Source: Verrucomicrobiia bacterium (lineage in GTDB: Bacteria; Verrucomicrobiota; Verrucomicrobiia; Palsa-1439). From it: a stretch of 64,000 nt of DNA. A model generated the notes under the pieces. It ran no database searches, was not told where the DNA came from, and saw only the letters and a list, made by a program, of their open reading frames with translations. The position numbers and the translations under genes were made by a program. This document shows, one piece after another, positions 49,526-58,984 of this stretch. The DNA is taken from the NCBI GenBank assembly GCA_022072455.1, contig JAJVHY010000003.1, forward strand, positions 62,001-126,000, read 5' to 3'. How positions within the stretch are numbered: position 1 is the first letter of the stretch; every line of letters starts with the position of its first letter.

Positions 49526-51010
49526 ATGGAAGTTCCGGGGCAGTTTCCATTTACACGCGGGATTTATCCGACCGGCTATCGCGGCAAACTCTGGACGATG
49601 CGTCAGTATGCCGGGTTCGGGACCGCCCGCGAAACCAACCATCGCTACCGGTACTTGCTTGCGCAAGGCCAGACCGGCTTGTCCATGGCCTTCGACCTGC
49701 CGACGCAAATCGGCTACGACAGCGATGACGCGTTGGCGCTTGGCGAAGTCGGCCGCGTCGGCGTTGCTATTTCGTCCCTTGCCGACATGGAACAAGTTTT
49801 CGCCGGCATCCCACTCGATAAAGTCAGCACTTCGATGACGATCAATGCGACCGCGCCGGTCTTGCTGGCGCTCTATCTCGTCGTCGCGGAAAAGCAGGGC
49901 GTGCCGTGGAGCGAACTTACCGGCACGGTGCAAAACGACATTCTCAAAGAGTACATCGCGCGCGGCACCTACATCTTTCCGCCGGCCCCGTCCTTGCGGC
50001 TCATCGCGGATGTGATGGAGTTTTGCGCCAAAGAAGTGCCGGGTTGGAATACGATCAGTGTTGGCGGTTATCACATGCGTGAAGCCGGTTGCACGGCGGC
50101 ACAGGAGATCGCGTTTACGCTGGCCAATGGGCTGACGTACATTCAGACTGGCCTCGACCGCGGGCTGGCGGTGGATGACTTCGCGCCGCGCATCGCTTTT
50201 TTCTTCAACTGTCACCTGAACTTTTTTGAGGAGATCGCGAAGTTTCGCGCGGCGCGCCGGCTATGGGCCAAGCTGATGCGGGAACGGTTTCGGCCCAAGA
50301 ACGAGCGATCGCTCATGTTGCGCTTTCACACGCAAACGGCTGGTTCGACCCTCACCGCGCAGCAGCCGGACAACAACGTGGTGCGGACGACGCTTGAAGC
50401 GCTCGCGGCGGTTTTGGGTGGCACGCAGAGTTTACACACCAACGCGAAAGACGAAGCCCTCGCGTTGCCGACGGAGGAATCGGCGTTGCTCGCGTTGCGG
50501 ACGCAGCAGATCATCGCCCACGAATCCGGCGTTACGGCCGAACCCGACCCGCTCGGCGGCAGCCGGTACGTTGAGGCGTTGACTGACCGGCTCGAAAGGG
50601 AAGCGCGCAACTATCTTACGAAAATTGACGGCTTGGGTGGGATGCTCAAAGCCATCGAGAGCGGTTACGTCTACAAAGAGATTTACCGGGCCGCTTACGA
50701 GCATCAGAAGGCGGTCGAAGCGAAAGCAAAGGTCATCGTCGGTGTGAATGAATTTCTCAGCGGTCAGCCGCCAAAATTGAAGACGCAGAAAATTGACGCG
50801 CAGCTGGAGCCCCGGCGGCGCCGGGAGTTGGCGGCGTTGCGGAAAAAGCGCGGTCCGGTAGATTTGACGCGGTTGGAGCAAACCGCGCGCGGGACCGAGA
50901 ATTTGATGCCGGTGATCGTCGATTGCGTCCGCCGGCAAGTCACCGTCGGCGAGATTTGCCGGGTGTTGCGAGGAGTGTTTGGCGAACATCGCACAAATTT
51001 TTCAATATGA
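49526..51010 (+). CDS. Methylmalonyl-CoA mutase, catalytic (large) subunit without B12 domain
   Basis: A 494-residue protein matching the TIM-barrel half of methylmalonyl-CoA mutase: [24 protein letters not shown] at the start is the CoA-binding entry, followed by [16 protein letters not shown] and [17 protein letters not shown], then [17 protein letters not shown]. The B12-binding domain is supplied by a separate gene at 51429. This split form occurs in archaea and several bacteria. ATG 49526 begins the conserved sequence. The MeaB-like partner lies far away at 16828-17460. Isobutyryl- or ethylmalonyl-type mutases are less likely but not excluded. Confidence 0.9.
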   Translation: MEVPGQFPFTRGIYPTGYRGKLWTMRQYAGFGTARETNHRYRYLLAQGQTGLSMAFDLPTQIGYDSDDALALGEVGRVGVAISSLADMEQVFAGIPLDKVSTSMTINATAPVLLALYLVVAEKQGVPWSELTGTVQNDILKEYIARGTYIFPPAPSLRLIADVMEFCAKEVPGWNTISVGGYHMREAGCTAAQEIAFTLANGLTYIQTGLDRGLAVDDFAPRIAFFFNCHLNFFEEIAKFRAARRLWAKLMRERFRPKNERSLMLRFHTQTAGSTLTAQQPDNNVVRTTLEALAAVLGGTQSLHTNAKDEALALPTEESALLALRTQQIIAHESGVTAEPDPLGGSRYVEALTDRLEREARNYLTKIDGLGGMLKAIESGYVYKEIYRAAYEHQKAVEAKAKVIVGVNEFLSGQPPKLKTQKIDAQLEPRRRRELAALRKKRGPVDLTRLEQTARGTENLMPVIVDCVRRQVTVGEICRVLRGVFGEHRTNFSI

Positions 51011-51021
51011 AGGGCGAGGAG

Positions 51022-51423
51022 TCAGAAGTCAGGAGTCAGGAGCCAGAATGAACCGGTTGCCGGCGAAGACATTTCGTGACTTGATCGTCTGGCAAAAGGC
51101 GCACCAATTAGTTTTGGAGGTCTACCGCTGGAGCGAAGCGTTTCCAAAATCAGAAACATATGGTTTAACGTCACAATTGCGGCGTGCGGCAGTTTCGATT
51201 CCCGCCAACATCGCCGAAGGATTCAAGAAGTCTGGCCGCGCCGACAAGGCCCGCTTCATGAATATTTCGCAGGGTTCGCTGGAGGAGTGCCGGTACTATC
51301 TGATTCTTGCCAAGGATTTGAGTTACGGCGACAATACCCCCGTGATGTCACGACTCGAAGAGGTGAGCCGATTGCTGGAAGCGTACGCCGCGGCGATTCT
51401 GAATTCTGGATCCTGACTTCTGA
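51022..51423. mobile_element. Four-helix-bundle cassette bounded by 13-bp inverted repeats
   Basis: TCAGAAGTCAGGA at 51022-51034 and its exact complement TCCTGACTTCTGA at 51411-51423 bracket the four-helix-bundle gene. The left end contains further GGAGTCAGGAG repeats. The unit separates the two subunit genes of methylmalonyl-CoA mutase, which are otherwise expected to be adjacent. There is no transposase, so it would have been moved by an enzyme acting in trans. Confidence 0.6.
51048..51416 (+). CDS. Four-helix bundle protein (23S rRNA intervening-sequence type)
   Basis: A 122-residue protein of the family first found in 23S rRNA intervening sequences: FRDLIVWQKAHQLVLEVYRW at the N-terminus, LTSQLRRAAVSIPANIAEG in the middle, and a tail with SLEECRYYLILA. 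The function is unknown. The inverted repeats around it and its position inside a metabolic operon indicate an inserted cassette. Being in the same orientation as the mutase genes, it would be transcribed with them. Confidence 0.9.
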   Translation: MNRLPAKTFRDLIVWQKAHQLVLEVYRWSEAFPKSETYGLTSQLRRAAVSIPANIAEGFKKSGRADKARFMNISQGSLEECRYYLILAKDLSYGDNTPVMSRLEEVSRLLEAYAAAILNSGS

Positions 51424-51428
51424 ATTCT

Positions 51429-51815
51429 ATGTCTGATCCCCTCAAAGTCCTCCTCGCCAAAGCCGGCCTCGACGGCCATGAACGCGGCGCGCTCGTCGTC
51501 GCGATGGGGTTGCGCGATGCCGGGATGGAAGTCGTTTATACTGGGATTCGGAACACCCCGGAACAAATCGTGGCCGCAGCGATCCAGGAAGACGTGGACG
51601 CGATTGGGCTGAGTTCGCTGTCCGGCGGACACGCGGCGCAGTTTGCGCGGGTGATGAAGTTGTTGAAACGCGACAAGTGCCGGGTTTTGGTTTTTGCCGG
51701 CGGCATCATTCCCGACGCCGATGTCCCAAAGTTGAAGAAGCTCGGGATCAAAGCCGTCTTCGGTCCCGGCAGTTCGATTGCCAGTATCGTCGAGTTTCTG
51801 AAAAAGAATGTTTGA
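51429..51815 (+). CDS. Methylmalonyl-CoA mutase small (B12-binding) subunit
   Basis: A 128-residue cobalamin-binding domain: LDGHERGA is the DxHxxG motif that supplies the lower axial His, followed by IGLSSLSGGH (SxL loop) and FAGGIIPDADV (GG motif). It completes the split mutase with the product of 49526-51010. The ending is normal for the family. Confidence 0.93.
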   Translation: MSDPLKVLLAKAGLDGHERGALVVAMGLRDAGMEVVYTGIRNTPEQIVAAAIQEDVDAIGLSSLSGGHAAQFARVMKLLKRDKCRVLVFAGGIIPDADVPKLKKLGIKAVFGPGSSIASIVEFLKKNV

Positions 51816-51849
51816 ATTTCGGCGACGTCCGCCGCACCTTACGCCCATC

Positions 51850-52368
51850 ATGTTAATCAGCAAAAAGATCAACGACGCCATTAGTCAGCAAATCGGCAAC
51901 GAATTCGGTGCGGCGCTACAGTACGTCGCGATCGCCGCTCACTTTGACAGCGAAGCCCTGCCGCAACTGGCCGCGCATTTCTACGGGCAGGCTGCCGAAG
52001 AGCGCGACCACGCGATGAAGTTCGTGAAATTCCTCGTGGACACCGACGGCAAGGTCGCCATCCCGGCCATTGCCGCGCCGAAGTGCACATTCAAAACGGC
52101 GGAAGAAGCGGTGCAGTTGTCGTTGAACTGGGAAGTCGAAGTCACCCAGCAGATTCACGCCTTGGTGGACCTCGCCAAGAAAGAGACGAATTACACGACC
52201 GACAATTTCCTGCAATGGTTCGTCAAAGAACAATTGGAGGAAGTCTCCTCGATGGATCAATTGCTGAAGGTGCTCCAACGCGCCGGTGAAGGTGGCTTGC
52301 TGCGCGTGGAAGAATATCTTGCCCGGCATGCTGGCGCCAAACCCAGCACCCCCGACACGGCAAGCTAA
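51850..52368 (+). CDS. Ferritin-like iron storage protein
   Basis: A 172-residue non-haem ferritin. Ferroxidase residues are in place: Glu in GNEFGAALQY, Glu and His in AAEERDHAM, Glu in NWEVEVTQQ and in KEQLEEVSSM. It stores and detoxifies iron in the cytoplasm. A start at ATG 51850 fits the family better than an extension from 51808 that overlaps the mutase gene. Iron storage is relevant to an organism making many haem proteins, but no shared regulation is visible. Confidence 0.92.
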   Translation: MLISKKINDAISQQIGNEFGAALQYVAIAAHFDSEALPQLAAHFYGQAAEERDHAMKFVKFLVDTDGKVAIPAIAAPKCTFKTAEEAVQLSLNWEVEVTQQIHALVDLAKKETNYTTDNFLQWFVKEQLEEVSSMDQLLKVLQRAGEGGLLRVEEYLARHAGAKPSTPDTAS

Positions 52369-52371
52369 TCG

Positions 52372-54297
52372 CTAGAGCCCGGAATCCAAGATCGAACGGA
52401 CAGCGGCGCAGAGTTGTTCCCCGTTGTAGGGCTTCTGCAAGAATCCGAGGCAGCCGTGCTGCAACATCCGCTGGCCTTCCTGGTCGTGGCTATACCCGCT
52501 CGACACGATCACGCGCACGCCGGGATTGATCTGTTTCATGCGGTCGAATAATTCCGGCCCGCTCAACCGCGGCATGGCCATGTCGGCAATCACCATGTCG
52601 ATCTTATCGTGGTTTTCCCGGTACCGCGCCAGCGCCGCAGCGCCATCCGCCGCAGCCAGCACCTTGTAGCCTTTTGCTTCCAACGTCAGTTGCGCCATCT
52701 CGCGGATGACGTCCTCGTCCTCCGCCAGCAAAATGCACTCAACTCCGCCGCGTGCCATGGCGGGCTGGGCGGGGGCGGCTTGCGGCAACGGTTTCGCTGA
52801 AGCCGGCAAGTAAATCTCGAAGGCCGTCCCGACGCCGACCTTCGACTCGACGCGAATCTCGCCGCCGAGGTTTTGCACGATGTCCAGAATCAGCGACAAG
52901 CCCAACCCTGTGCCCTTGCCGGGGCGTTTCGTGGTGAAGAACGGCTCGAAGATCCGTTTTAACGTCGTCTCATCCATCCCGCAGCCGGTATCGCGGAAGC
53001 CAAGTACCACGTAATCGCCATCCGGCAACGAGACCGGCGGCCGGTAGGGGTTCTCTTTATGCAAGCCGATGTTCTTTGTGGTGACTGTGAAAAACCCGCC
53101 GTTCGGCATTGCGTCGCGCGCGTTGACGGTAAGATTGAGGATGACCTGTTCGAGCATGGACGGGTCGACCTCAATGGGCCGGATGTTGTTGGTGAAGTGC
53201 CGGAGAATCAGGATGGATTTATCGAGGCTGCGTTCGAGCATTTTGAGCGTGCGGTCAATTTGCTCGTTGGGATGCACGACTTGCCGGCGGGGTTCTTCAC
53301 GACGGACGAAGGAGAGCAATTGATTGGTCAACGCCGCGCCCCGGTGCGCGCTGGCTTCCGTGGCTTCGAGATACCGGAAAATCGGATGACCGGGATCGGT
53401 GTGTTGTTTGCAGTACGTCGCACAGGACAAAATCGCGGCCAGCACGTTGTTGAAGTCATGCGCGATCCCGCTCGCCAGGGTGCCGACCGATTCGATTTTC
53501 TGCATCCGCACGAGATCGTGATACAACTCCTCAGCTTGCATTGCGACGCCGATGGCGTTGGTCACGGTGTCCATCTGTTCCGTCAACGCCGCCGGCAATT
53601 CGACAGGATGCCGGAAAAACACGCCGATGATCCCGGTCAGTTTCTCGCGGCGCACGACCGGGTTCAACACCAGCGCTTGGATGCCTTCCTTTTCGCAGAA
53701 AGTGAGGTGGGTGGCTGAAGTCAGCTCCGTCGCCGGTGACGCGCTGACGAACGGCGTGTGCGCCGGTTGGTCGGCGAATTGTGGAAATGTCCACGGCACG
53801 CCCGCGATGGCTTCGGGTTTGTGGGCCGACAAACCAAAGACGCCCCGGCAGATGAACTGCCCCGGTTTTTGTTTGTCGCTCACCCAGATGACCACGAGAT
53901 CGGCGGCGAACAGGCTCGCGATGTTCTGAAGCACGTCGGCGGGGATTTGGTTCAGGTTCAGCGTGTCGAGCAGGGTGCGGAGGATTTGATTGAGCGTGTG
54001 GTGGCGTTGGGCTGTTATTTGTTCCTGCATCTGCTGTTCGCGCTGCCGGACGGCGGCGAGTTCCACGCGATGCTGGCGCACCCGGCCGGTCAGCAGGAAA
54101 ATCTCCGCCGCAGCCAGACTCAGCAGCAGCACCACGAGACAGCACAACGCCAGATTCATCTCCACCAATGGACTGGCGCCGAAATTCATCCGTGCCAGAT
54201 AAAAGTAGCAGGCAACCACAGCCAGTGCGCACGCGTATAATTTCGCGCGCAACGCCCCGGCCGCGGGGTTGAGGTTGAATTTGGCGGTCTTGTCCAT
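52372..54297 (-). CDS. Hybrid histidine kinase with GAF and C-terminal receiver domains
   Basis: A 641-residue protein. Two N-terminal membrane helices (about 17-35 and 46-69) are followed by a coiled coil, a GAF-like domain (about 105-255), HisKA with His in GIAHDFNNVLAAI (about residue 280), a HATPase domain with NLTVNARDAMPNGG and GKGTGLGLS, and a receiver (about 520-640) with phospho-Asp in DMVIADMAMP and Lys in LQKPYNG. It has no adjacent DNA-binding regulator. The gene is convergent with the ferritin gene, three bases apart. Confidence 0.9.
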   Translation of the reverse strand: MDKTAKFNLNPAAGALRAKLYACALAVVACYFYLARMNFGASPLVEMNLALCCLVVLLLSLAAAEIFLLTGRVRQHRVELAAVRQREQQMQEQITAQRHHTLNQILRTLLDTLNLNQIPADVLQNIASLFAADLVVIWVSDKQKPGQFICRGVFGLSAHKPEAIAGVPWTFPQFADQPAHTPFVSASPATELTSATHLTFCEKEGIQALVLNPVVRREKLTGIIGVFFRHPVELPAALTEQMDTVTNAIGVAMQAEELYHDLVRMQKIESVGTLASGIAHDFNNVLAAILSCATYCKQHTDPGHPIFRYLEATEASAHRGAALTNQLLSFVRREEPRRQVVHPNEQIDRTLKMLERSLDKSILILRHFTNNIRPIEVDPSMLEQVILNLTVNARDAMPNGGFFTVTTKNIGLHKENPYRPPVSLPDGDYVVLGFRDTGCGMDETTLKRIFEPFFTTKRPGKGTGLGLSLILDIVQNLGGEIRVESKVGVGTAFEIYLPASAKPLPQAAPAQPAMARGGVECILLAEDEDVIREMAQLTLEAKGYKVLAAADGAAALARYRENHDKIDMVIADMAMPRLSGPELFDRMKQINPGVRVIVSSGYSHDQEGQRMLQHGCLGFLQKPYNGEQLCAAVRSILDSGL

Positions 54298-54352
54298 GCC
54301 CGGCGGAGGATAAACCTCCCCCTCCTAAGCAGGGAAAGTGCCCGGCCCAAGA

Positions 54353-54508
54353 TCAGTCAAAATCAGAGCAACTCATGAAATAGCCGCACTTTGGGCAGAC
54401 AAATTTGCACTTCTGATTCACAAGTTCGTGGCGACAGCGCGGACACCACCGCCACGGCTCGACCGGCGGCTCGTCGTCTGGCGGTGGCTGGGGTTTTTCC
54501 GGTTGCAT
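54353..54508 (-). CDS. Small zinc-ribbon protein
   Basis: A 51-residue protein. After a Pro-rich start, CPRCRHELVNQ...CPKCG forms two CXXC knuckles expected to bind one zinc ion, and the sequence ends YFMSCSDFD. ATG 54508 is preferred over a TTG at 54544. It lies between the hybrid kinase and the S55-like gene on the opposite strand. The role is unknown; nucleic-acid or protein binding is possible. Confidence 0.65.
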   Translation of the reverse strand: MQPEKPQPPPDDEPPVEPWRWCPRCRHELVNQKCKFVCPKCGYFMSCSDFD

Positions 54509-54552
54509 GGCCCGGTGAATACCATTAAGAACATTCCGAGCCAAGTCGCCCG

Positions 54553-56217
54553 ATGACCCGATTATTGCTTACCATTTTCCTCGGTTTTGCCGTTCTCCCG
54601 GCTCACGCGCTGGAAACCCTCCGCCCCGACCAACTCGCCGCCGGCATGAAAGGCTATGGTCTCTCCGTCTTCAAAGGCACGAAACCCGAGCGGTTCGAAG
54701 TCGAAATCCTCGGCGTCCTCAAAAACGCCATGCCGAAACAGGACATGATCCTCATCCGCACCACCGGCATGGATCTCGAAAAACACAAAGTCATTGCCGG
54801 CATGAGCGGCAGCCCGATCTACATTGATGGCAAACTCATCGGCGCCCTCGCGTACGGCTGGGCGTTTGAAAATGAGCCGATTGCCGGCGTCACCCCGATC
54901 CACAACATGCTTGCGGAACTCGGTAAGCAACCGGCCGCCGCGCCAGCGACCGGTAACTACGGCACACCGCGGCCGTTGCTCACGCCGCTGGCGCTGGGCG
55001 GCTTCAGTGCGCGCACGATTGAACTGTTCGCCGACAAACTGGCCGGCTTTGGATTCGTCCCGGCGGCCACGGGGGGCAGCGGCGGGACGCGGCGCGGCAC
55101 CGGACAGTATGAAGCCGGCGGCGCGATCGGAGTGCAATTGATTCGGGGCGACCTCAACGCGACCGGCGTCGGCACAGTCACGCATGTGGACGGCCGGCGG
55201 ATCCTCGCGTTTGGGCATCCGATGTTCCACAGCGGCCAGATTCTCGCACCGACTTGTGAAGCGGAAGTTCACACGATCCTGTCGAGCATGGAGCGCTCCT
55301 TCAAAATGGCCTCGCCGGTCGCCGAACTCGGTGCGCTCGTGGGCGACTGGCAAAGTTGCATCGTGGCCGATACCCAGGCGAAAGCGCCGATGATCCCCAT
55401 TCAGATCGAAGCCGCCAACCGCGCGACCGGCGATCAGGCAACGTACCGGTTGGAGATCGTGGACAACCCGACCTTCAGCCCGATCCTCGCGCAGATGGCG
55501 GTGGTGGAAACCGTCAGCGCCGCCAGCGGCTCGTCGCGCGACACGACGGTCCGCCTCACGCTCGAAGCGCAACTCACGCTCGATCAAACCGACCGAACCG
55601 TCACGATCACCGACACCTATTTCAATCCGAGCGGAGGCTTGTTGTCACCGGCGATGCTTCAGCCGATTGCCGCGTTGTTTCAATCGCCCTTCGGCAATCC
55701 GTCAGTCAAACAGCTGACCGTCAAAGTCAGCGCCGACCAAACCCGGCAAACCGCCGAAATCCGCCGCGCGTTCTTCAGCAAAACTGAGGTCGACAGGGGC
55801 GAACGCGTCACCCTCAGCCTCGTCCTGAAACCGTTCGGCCAACCGGAACTCATCAAGACCGTCCCCATCGCGATTCCCGCCGTCAACGGGACCGAGAAAA
55901 TATTTTCGCTCGTCGTCATGGCTGGGGCCGCCGCGCCGGCTGATCTCGCGCCGCCCGACAGTTTGGCTGACCATCTCACGGCCCTCGAAAAACAACACCA
56001 CTCCACCGACGCCGTGCTCCTCGTCCAAACGCCCTCGCAAGGGTTGCAATACCGCGGCAAACTCCTGAAGAACCTGCCGGCGAGTGTCCTCAATGTGCTC
56101 GATGATGACAGTCGGCGTGACATCCGCGCTGCTGCTGACCTGCACCAGATCGTGGTTCCCACTGACTGGGTACTGACCGGTCAAGCCACCGCCCAAATCT
56201 CCATCCGCTCCGAATGA
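54553..56217 (+). CDS. Exported SpoIVB/S55-like peptidase-family protein
   Basis: A 554-residue protein with a signal peptide (MTRLLLTIFLGFAVLPAHA). IAGMSGSPIYIDGKLIGAL near residue 82 is the serine motif of peptidase family S55 (SpoIVB), with Ser85 as likely nucleophile, and ILAFGHPMF near residue 218 carries a conserved His. The serine motif lies early in the chain, unlike SpoIVB of Bacillus where it is near the end, so the catalytic layout may differ or the protein may be non-peptidolytic. It starts a four-gene operon (overlaps ATGA and GTGA) with a beta-propeller protein and an ABC ATPase/FtsX pair. Confidence 0.75.
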   Translation: MTRLLLTIFLGFAVLPAHALETLRPDQLAAGMKGYGLSVFKGTKPERFEVEILGVLKNAMPKQDMILIRTTGMDLEKHKVIAGMSGSPIYIDGKLIGALAYGWAFENEPIAGVTPIHNMLAELGKQPAAAPATGNYGTPRPLLTPLALGGFSARTIELFADKLAGFGFVPAATGGSGGTRRGTGQYEAGGAIGVQLIRGDLNATGVGTVTHVDGRRILAFGHPMFHSGQILAPTCEAEVHTILSSMERSFKMASPVAELGALVGDWQSCIVADTQAKAPMIPIQIEAANRATGDQATYRLEIVDNPTFSPILAQMAVVETVSAASGSSRDTTVRLTLEAQLTLDQTDRTVTITDTYFNPSGGLLSPAMLQPIAALFQSPFGNPSVKQLTVKVSADQTRQTAEIRRAFFSKTEVDRGERVTLSLVLKPFGQPELIKTVPIAIPAVNGTEKIFSLVVMAGAAAPADLAPPDSLADHLTALEKQHHSTDAVLLVQTPSQGLQYRGKLLKNLPASVLNVLDDDSRRDIRAAADLHQIVVPTDWVLTGQATAQISIRSE

Positions 56218-58325
56218 AAACACTCCTGCTCTTCATCCTCCTTGTTCCCACTGCCACTTTTGCCGTGAAGACCGAGCGTTGGGAAATCAACACCACGGAA
56301 GATTTTCTCCGTGGCAAACTCAATTCCCTGACTGTCTCGAGCGCCGGTGACCTGCAACTCGGCTATGGCGTCACCAAAGCCGGCGAGTTCGCCAAAGAGA
56401 TTTGGTGTTCGGTGGTCGGCCGCGACGGCACGATCTATTTCGGCACCGGTTCGCCCGCCGATGTCTACACCCTCGACAAAGCCGGCAACGCCACGCGTCT
56501 TTTCGAGACCGATGCGATCGCGGTGACGGCGCTCGCGCTGGATTCGCAGGGCAACCTCTTCGCCGCCACGCTGGCCGAAGGAAAAATCTTCAAGCTCCCC
56601 GCCGGTAAGAAAGAAGCCGCCGAGTTCTGCCGGCTCCGCGCGCCCTATGTCTGGTCCTTGGCAGTGGACAAGTCCGACCGGCTTTTTGCCGGCACAGGCC
56701 CGGACGGCAAGCTCTACCGGATCAGTCCCGACGGCAAAGCCGAGGAGTGGTTTGCCGCCGAAGAATCCAATTTGTTATGTCTGGCCGTGGATGCGGACGA
56801 AACCGTGTTGGCCGGCGGCGGCGACCGCGGGTTGCTGTACCGGATCACCGCCAAGGGCCAAGGGATCGTGCTGCATGAATTTGCCGAGGACGAAGTCAAG
56901 GCGCTCATCCTCAATGGCGGCGACATCTATGTCGCGGTCAACAAACAGAAAGTCCGGCGCCCGCGCGGTCCCGGCGCCCGCCGGCCGAGTGCGGCGGAGT
57001 TTGAAGACCTGACAATGCAACTCACCAGCCAGTATGGCATGCGCGCTCCCGTCGAGACCGGCGACATGGCGCGGACGACTCCGCCGGAAACCCGTGTCGG
57101 CAACGTCCTTGCCGGCACGCTCTACGTCCGCAACGCGGCCGGCCGTGTGGACCGGCTCAATTCGCGCGAGAACGAAGCGATCCTCTGTCTGGCGCGCGAC
57201 GCGCAAGGCCGCCTCCTGGTCGGCACCGCCGGCCAAGGTCGTGTCTACCGGGTGCGTGACAACAATCATTGGGAATTACTCTTCGACCTCGACGAACAGC
57301 AAGTCCTCACCCTCGCCCTGCGCGCTGACCAACTGGCCTTCGTCGGCACCGGCAACATCGGCAACGGGTATCTGGTGGACCCCCAGCCGGCCGCGACGGG
57401 CGAGTACACCAGCGAAGTTCGCGACTGCAAATTCCTCACCACGTGGGGCAACCTCGCCTGGCAAGGCACCGGCACCGTGACAATCGCGACGCGCACCGGC
57501 AATACGGCGTTACCGGATAGCACGTGGTCGCCGTGGAGTGAACCGCTCCGCACTGCCGGTAAGGTGCCGAGTCCGCGCGGGCGGTTCATCCAAGTCCGCG
57601 CGAAGCTGGCCGGGGCGTCCGCACCGGTCTTGGAGTCGGTCAGTCTCTATTACCAAATGCAGAATCAGAAACCTGAAATGTTGACCGTCGAGATTGGCGA
57701 GAAACCGAAAGCGGAAAAGCCCAAACCTGATACCGAAGAAAAGCCCGCCGAGCCGAAGGTCGAAGAAGCGCGACCGAAGCCGGCATTGATCATCAAGAAA
57801 GTCACGTGGCGCGCCGATGCTCGCGATGGCGATGCGTTGGTGTACCGGGTGTTCTATCAAACGGAAGGCGACACCGTGTGGGTGCCGGTGGCCTTGGACA
57901 AGCCGTTGAAGAAACTGGAATATTTCTGGGACACCGAATCGATACCCGACGGTTGGTATCGGCTCAAAGTCGTCGCCAGCGACGAAGAATCGAACTCGGC
58001 CGGCGAAGCCTTGACCGGCGAAGCGATCAGCCCACCAGTCAAGGTGGACAACCGGCGGCCTGAAGTTCTCAACCTGGCGTTCACCGGTGACACGTTGACT
58101 GGTAGCGTCCGCGACAATCTGAGTCTGATCCGTTATCTCGAATACGCCGTGGACGGCGGCGAGTGGAAATTCTTCGCGCCAAACGATGGCGTGTTTGACG
58201 ACCGCACGGAAGCGTTCGCAGTCAAACTCGGCGGTCTCACCCCCGGCCCGCATTCGGTGGCTGTCCGGGCGACGGACGACGAAGGCAACATCGGCGTCGA
58301 GAAAACCACCGTGCAAGTGAAGTGA
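56214..58325 (+). CDS. Exported beta-propeller protein
   Basis: A 703-residue protein with a signal peptide (MKTLLLFILLVPTATFA). Residues about 60-430 contain repeated blade-like units such as DGTIYFGTGSPADVYTLD, DKSDRLFAGTGPDGKLYRI, and DETVLAGGGDRGLLYRIT, typical of a WD40/NHL-like propeller. A Glu/Lys/Pro-rich spacer (about 495-525) precedes a C-terminal region with fibronectin- or Ig-like strands (e.g. GWYRLKVVASD, SVAVRATDDEGNIG). It overlaps the S55-like gene by four bases. A periplasmic binding or scaffolding role is likely. Confidence 0.75.
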   Translation: MKTLLLFILLVPTATFAVKTERWEINTTEDFLRGKLNSLTVSSAGDLQLGYGVTKAGEFAKEIWCSVVGRDGTIYFGTGSPADVYTLDKAGNATRLFETDAIAVTALALDSQGNLFAATLAEGKIFKLPAGKKEAAEFCRLRAPYVWSLAVDKSDRLFAGTGPDGKLYRISPDGKAEEWFAAEESNLLCLAVDADETVLAGGGDRGLLYRITAKGQGIVLHEFAEDEVKALILNGGDIYVAVNKQKVRRPRGPGARRPSAAEFEDLTMQLTSQYGMRAPVETGDMARTTPPETRVGNVLAGTLYVRNAAGRVDRLNSRENEAILCLARDAQGRLLVGTAGQGRVYRVRDNNHWELLFDLDEQQVLTLALRADQLAFVGTGNIGNGYLVDPQPAATGEYTSEVRDCKFLTTWGNLAWQGTGTVTIATRTGNTALPDSTWSPWSEPLRTAGKVPSPRGRFIQVRAKLAGASAPVLESVSLYYQMQNQKPEMLTVEIGEKPKAEKPKPDTEEKPAEPKVEEARPKPALIIKKVTWRADARDGDALVYRVFYQTEGDTVWVPVALDKPLKKLEYFWDTESIPDGWYRLKVVASDEESNSAGEALTGEAISPPVKVDNRRPEVLNLAFTGDTLTGSVRDNLSLIRYLEYAVDGGEWKFFAPNDGVFDDRTEAFAVKLGGLTPGPHSVAVRATDDEGNIGVEKTTVQVK

Positions 58326-58984
58326 TCCGCCTCGAAAATATCAGCGTCGAGTATCGGCTCAAGGCCGAGCGGGTGCAGGCGTTGCGCAATGTGAACCTCG
58401 AGATCACCGAGGGGAGTTTCGACGCGATCATGGGCGCGAGCGGCTCCGGCAAGACGACGCTGATTCAGTTGATTGCCGGCTTGCTCACGCCGACGGCGGG
58501 GAATGTCGTCGTCTCGGGGCAAAATCTCCGCGAGTTGAACGACCGGGCAATATCGGAATTCCGGAATCGGACGATTGGGTTCGTGTTCCAGTTTTTCAAT
58601 CTACCGAGCTATTACACCGCGCTTGAAAATGTCGCATTGCCACTGGTCTTTGCCGGGGTGGGGGAGAGCGAACGGCGGGCGCGCGCCCGGCAGTTGTTGG
58701 GCGAGTTTGGGTTGGAAGCGCGCATGCATCACAAGCCGGACCAGCTTTCCGGCGGCGAGGCCCAGCGGGTCGCGATTGCGCGGGCGTTGATCGGTAATCC
58801 CAAAGTCATTCTCGCCGATGAACCGACCGGCAATCTGGATCGCGAGACCGGCACGCACGTGCTTGAACTTCTGCAGCGGGTCAGCCGGGAACGCGGGGTG
58901 ACGGTGTTGCTGGTTACACACGACGAGAAGGCGGCCACATTCGCGCAACGGATCATTTTGATCGAGAAGGGTGAACTCGCGTGA
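58322..58984 (+). CDS. ABC transporter ATPase, LolD/MacB type
   Basis: A 220-residue ATPase starting at GTG 58322. Walker A GASGSGKTT, Q-loop FQFFNLPSYYTALENV, signature LSGGEAQRVAIARAL, Walker B VILADEPTGNLD and the H-loop LLVTHD are all intact. Sequence type and the FtsX-like partner encoded next indicate a mechanotransmission ABC system of the LolD/MacB/FtsE class. The overlap with the propeller gene is GTGA. Confidence 0.93.
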   Translation: MIRLENISVEYRLKAERVQALRNVNLEITEGSFDAIMGASGSGKTTLIQLIAGLLTPTAGNVVVSGQNLRELNDRAISEFRNRTIGFVFQFFNLPSYYTALENVALPLVFAGVGESERRARARQLLGEFGLEARMHHKPDQLSGGEAQRVAIARALIGNPKVILADEPTGNLDRETGTHVLELLQRVSRERGVTVLLVTHDEKAATFAQRIILIEKGELA

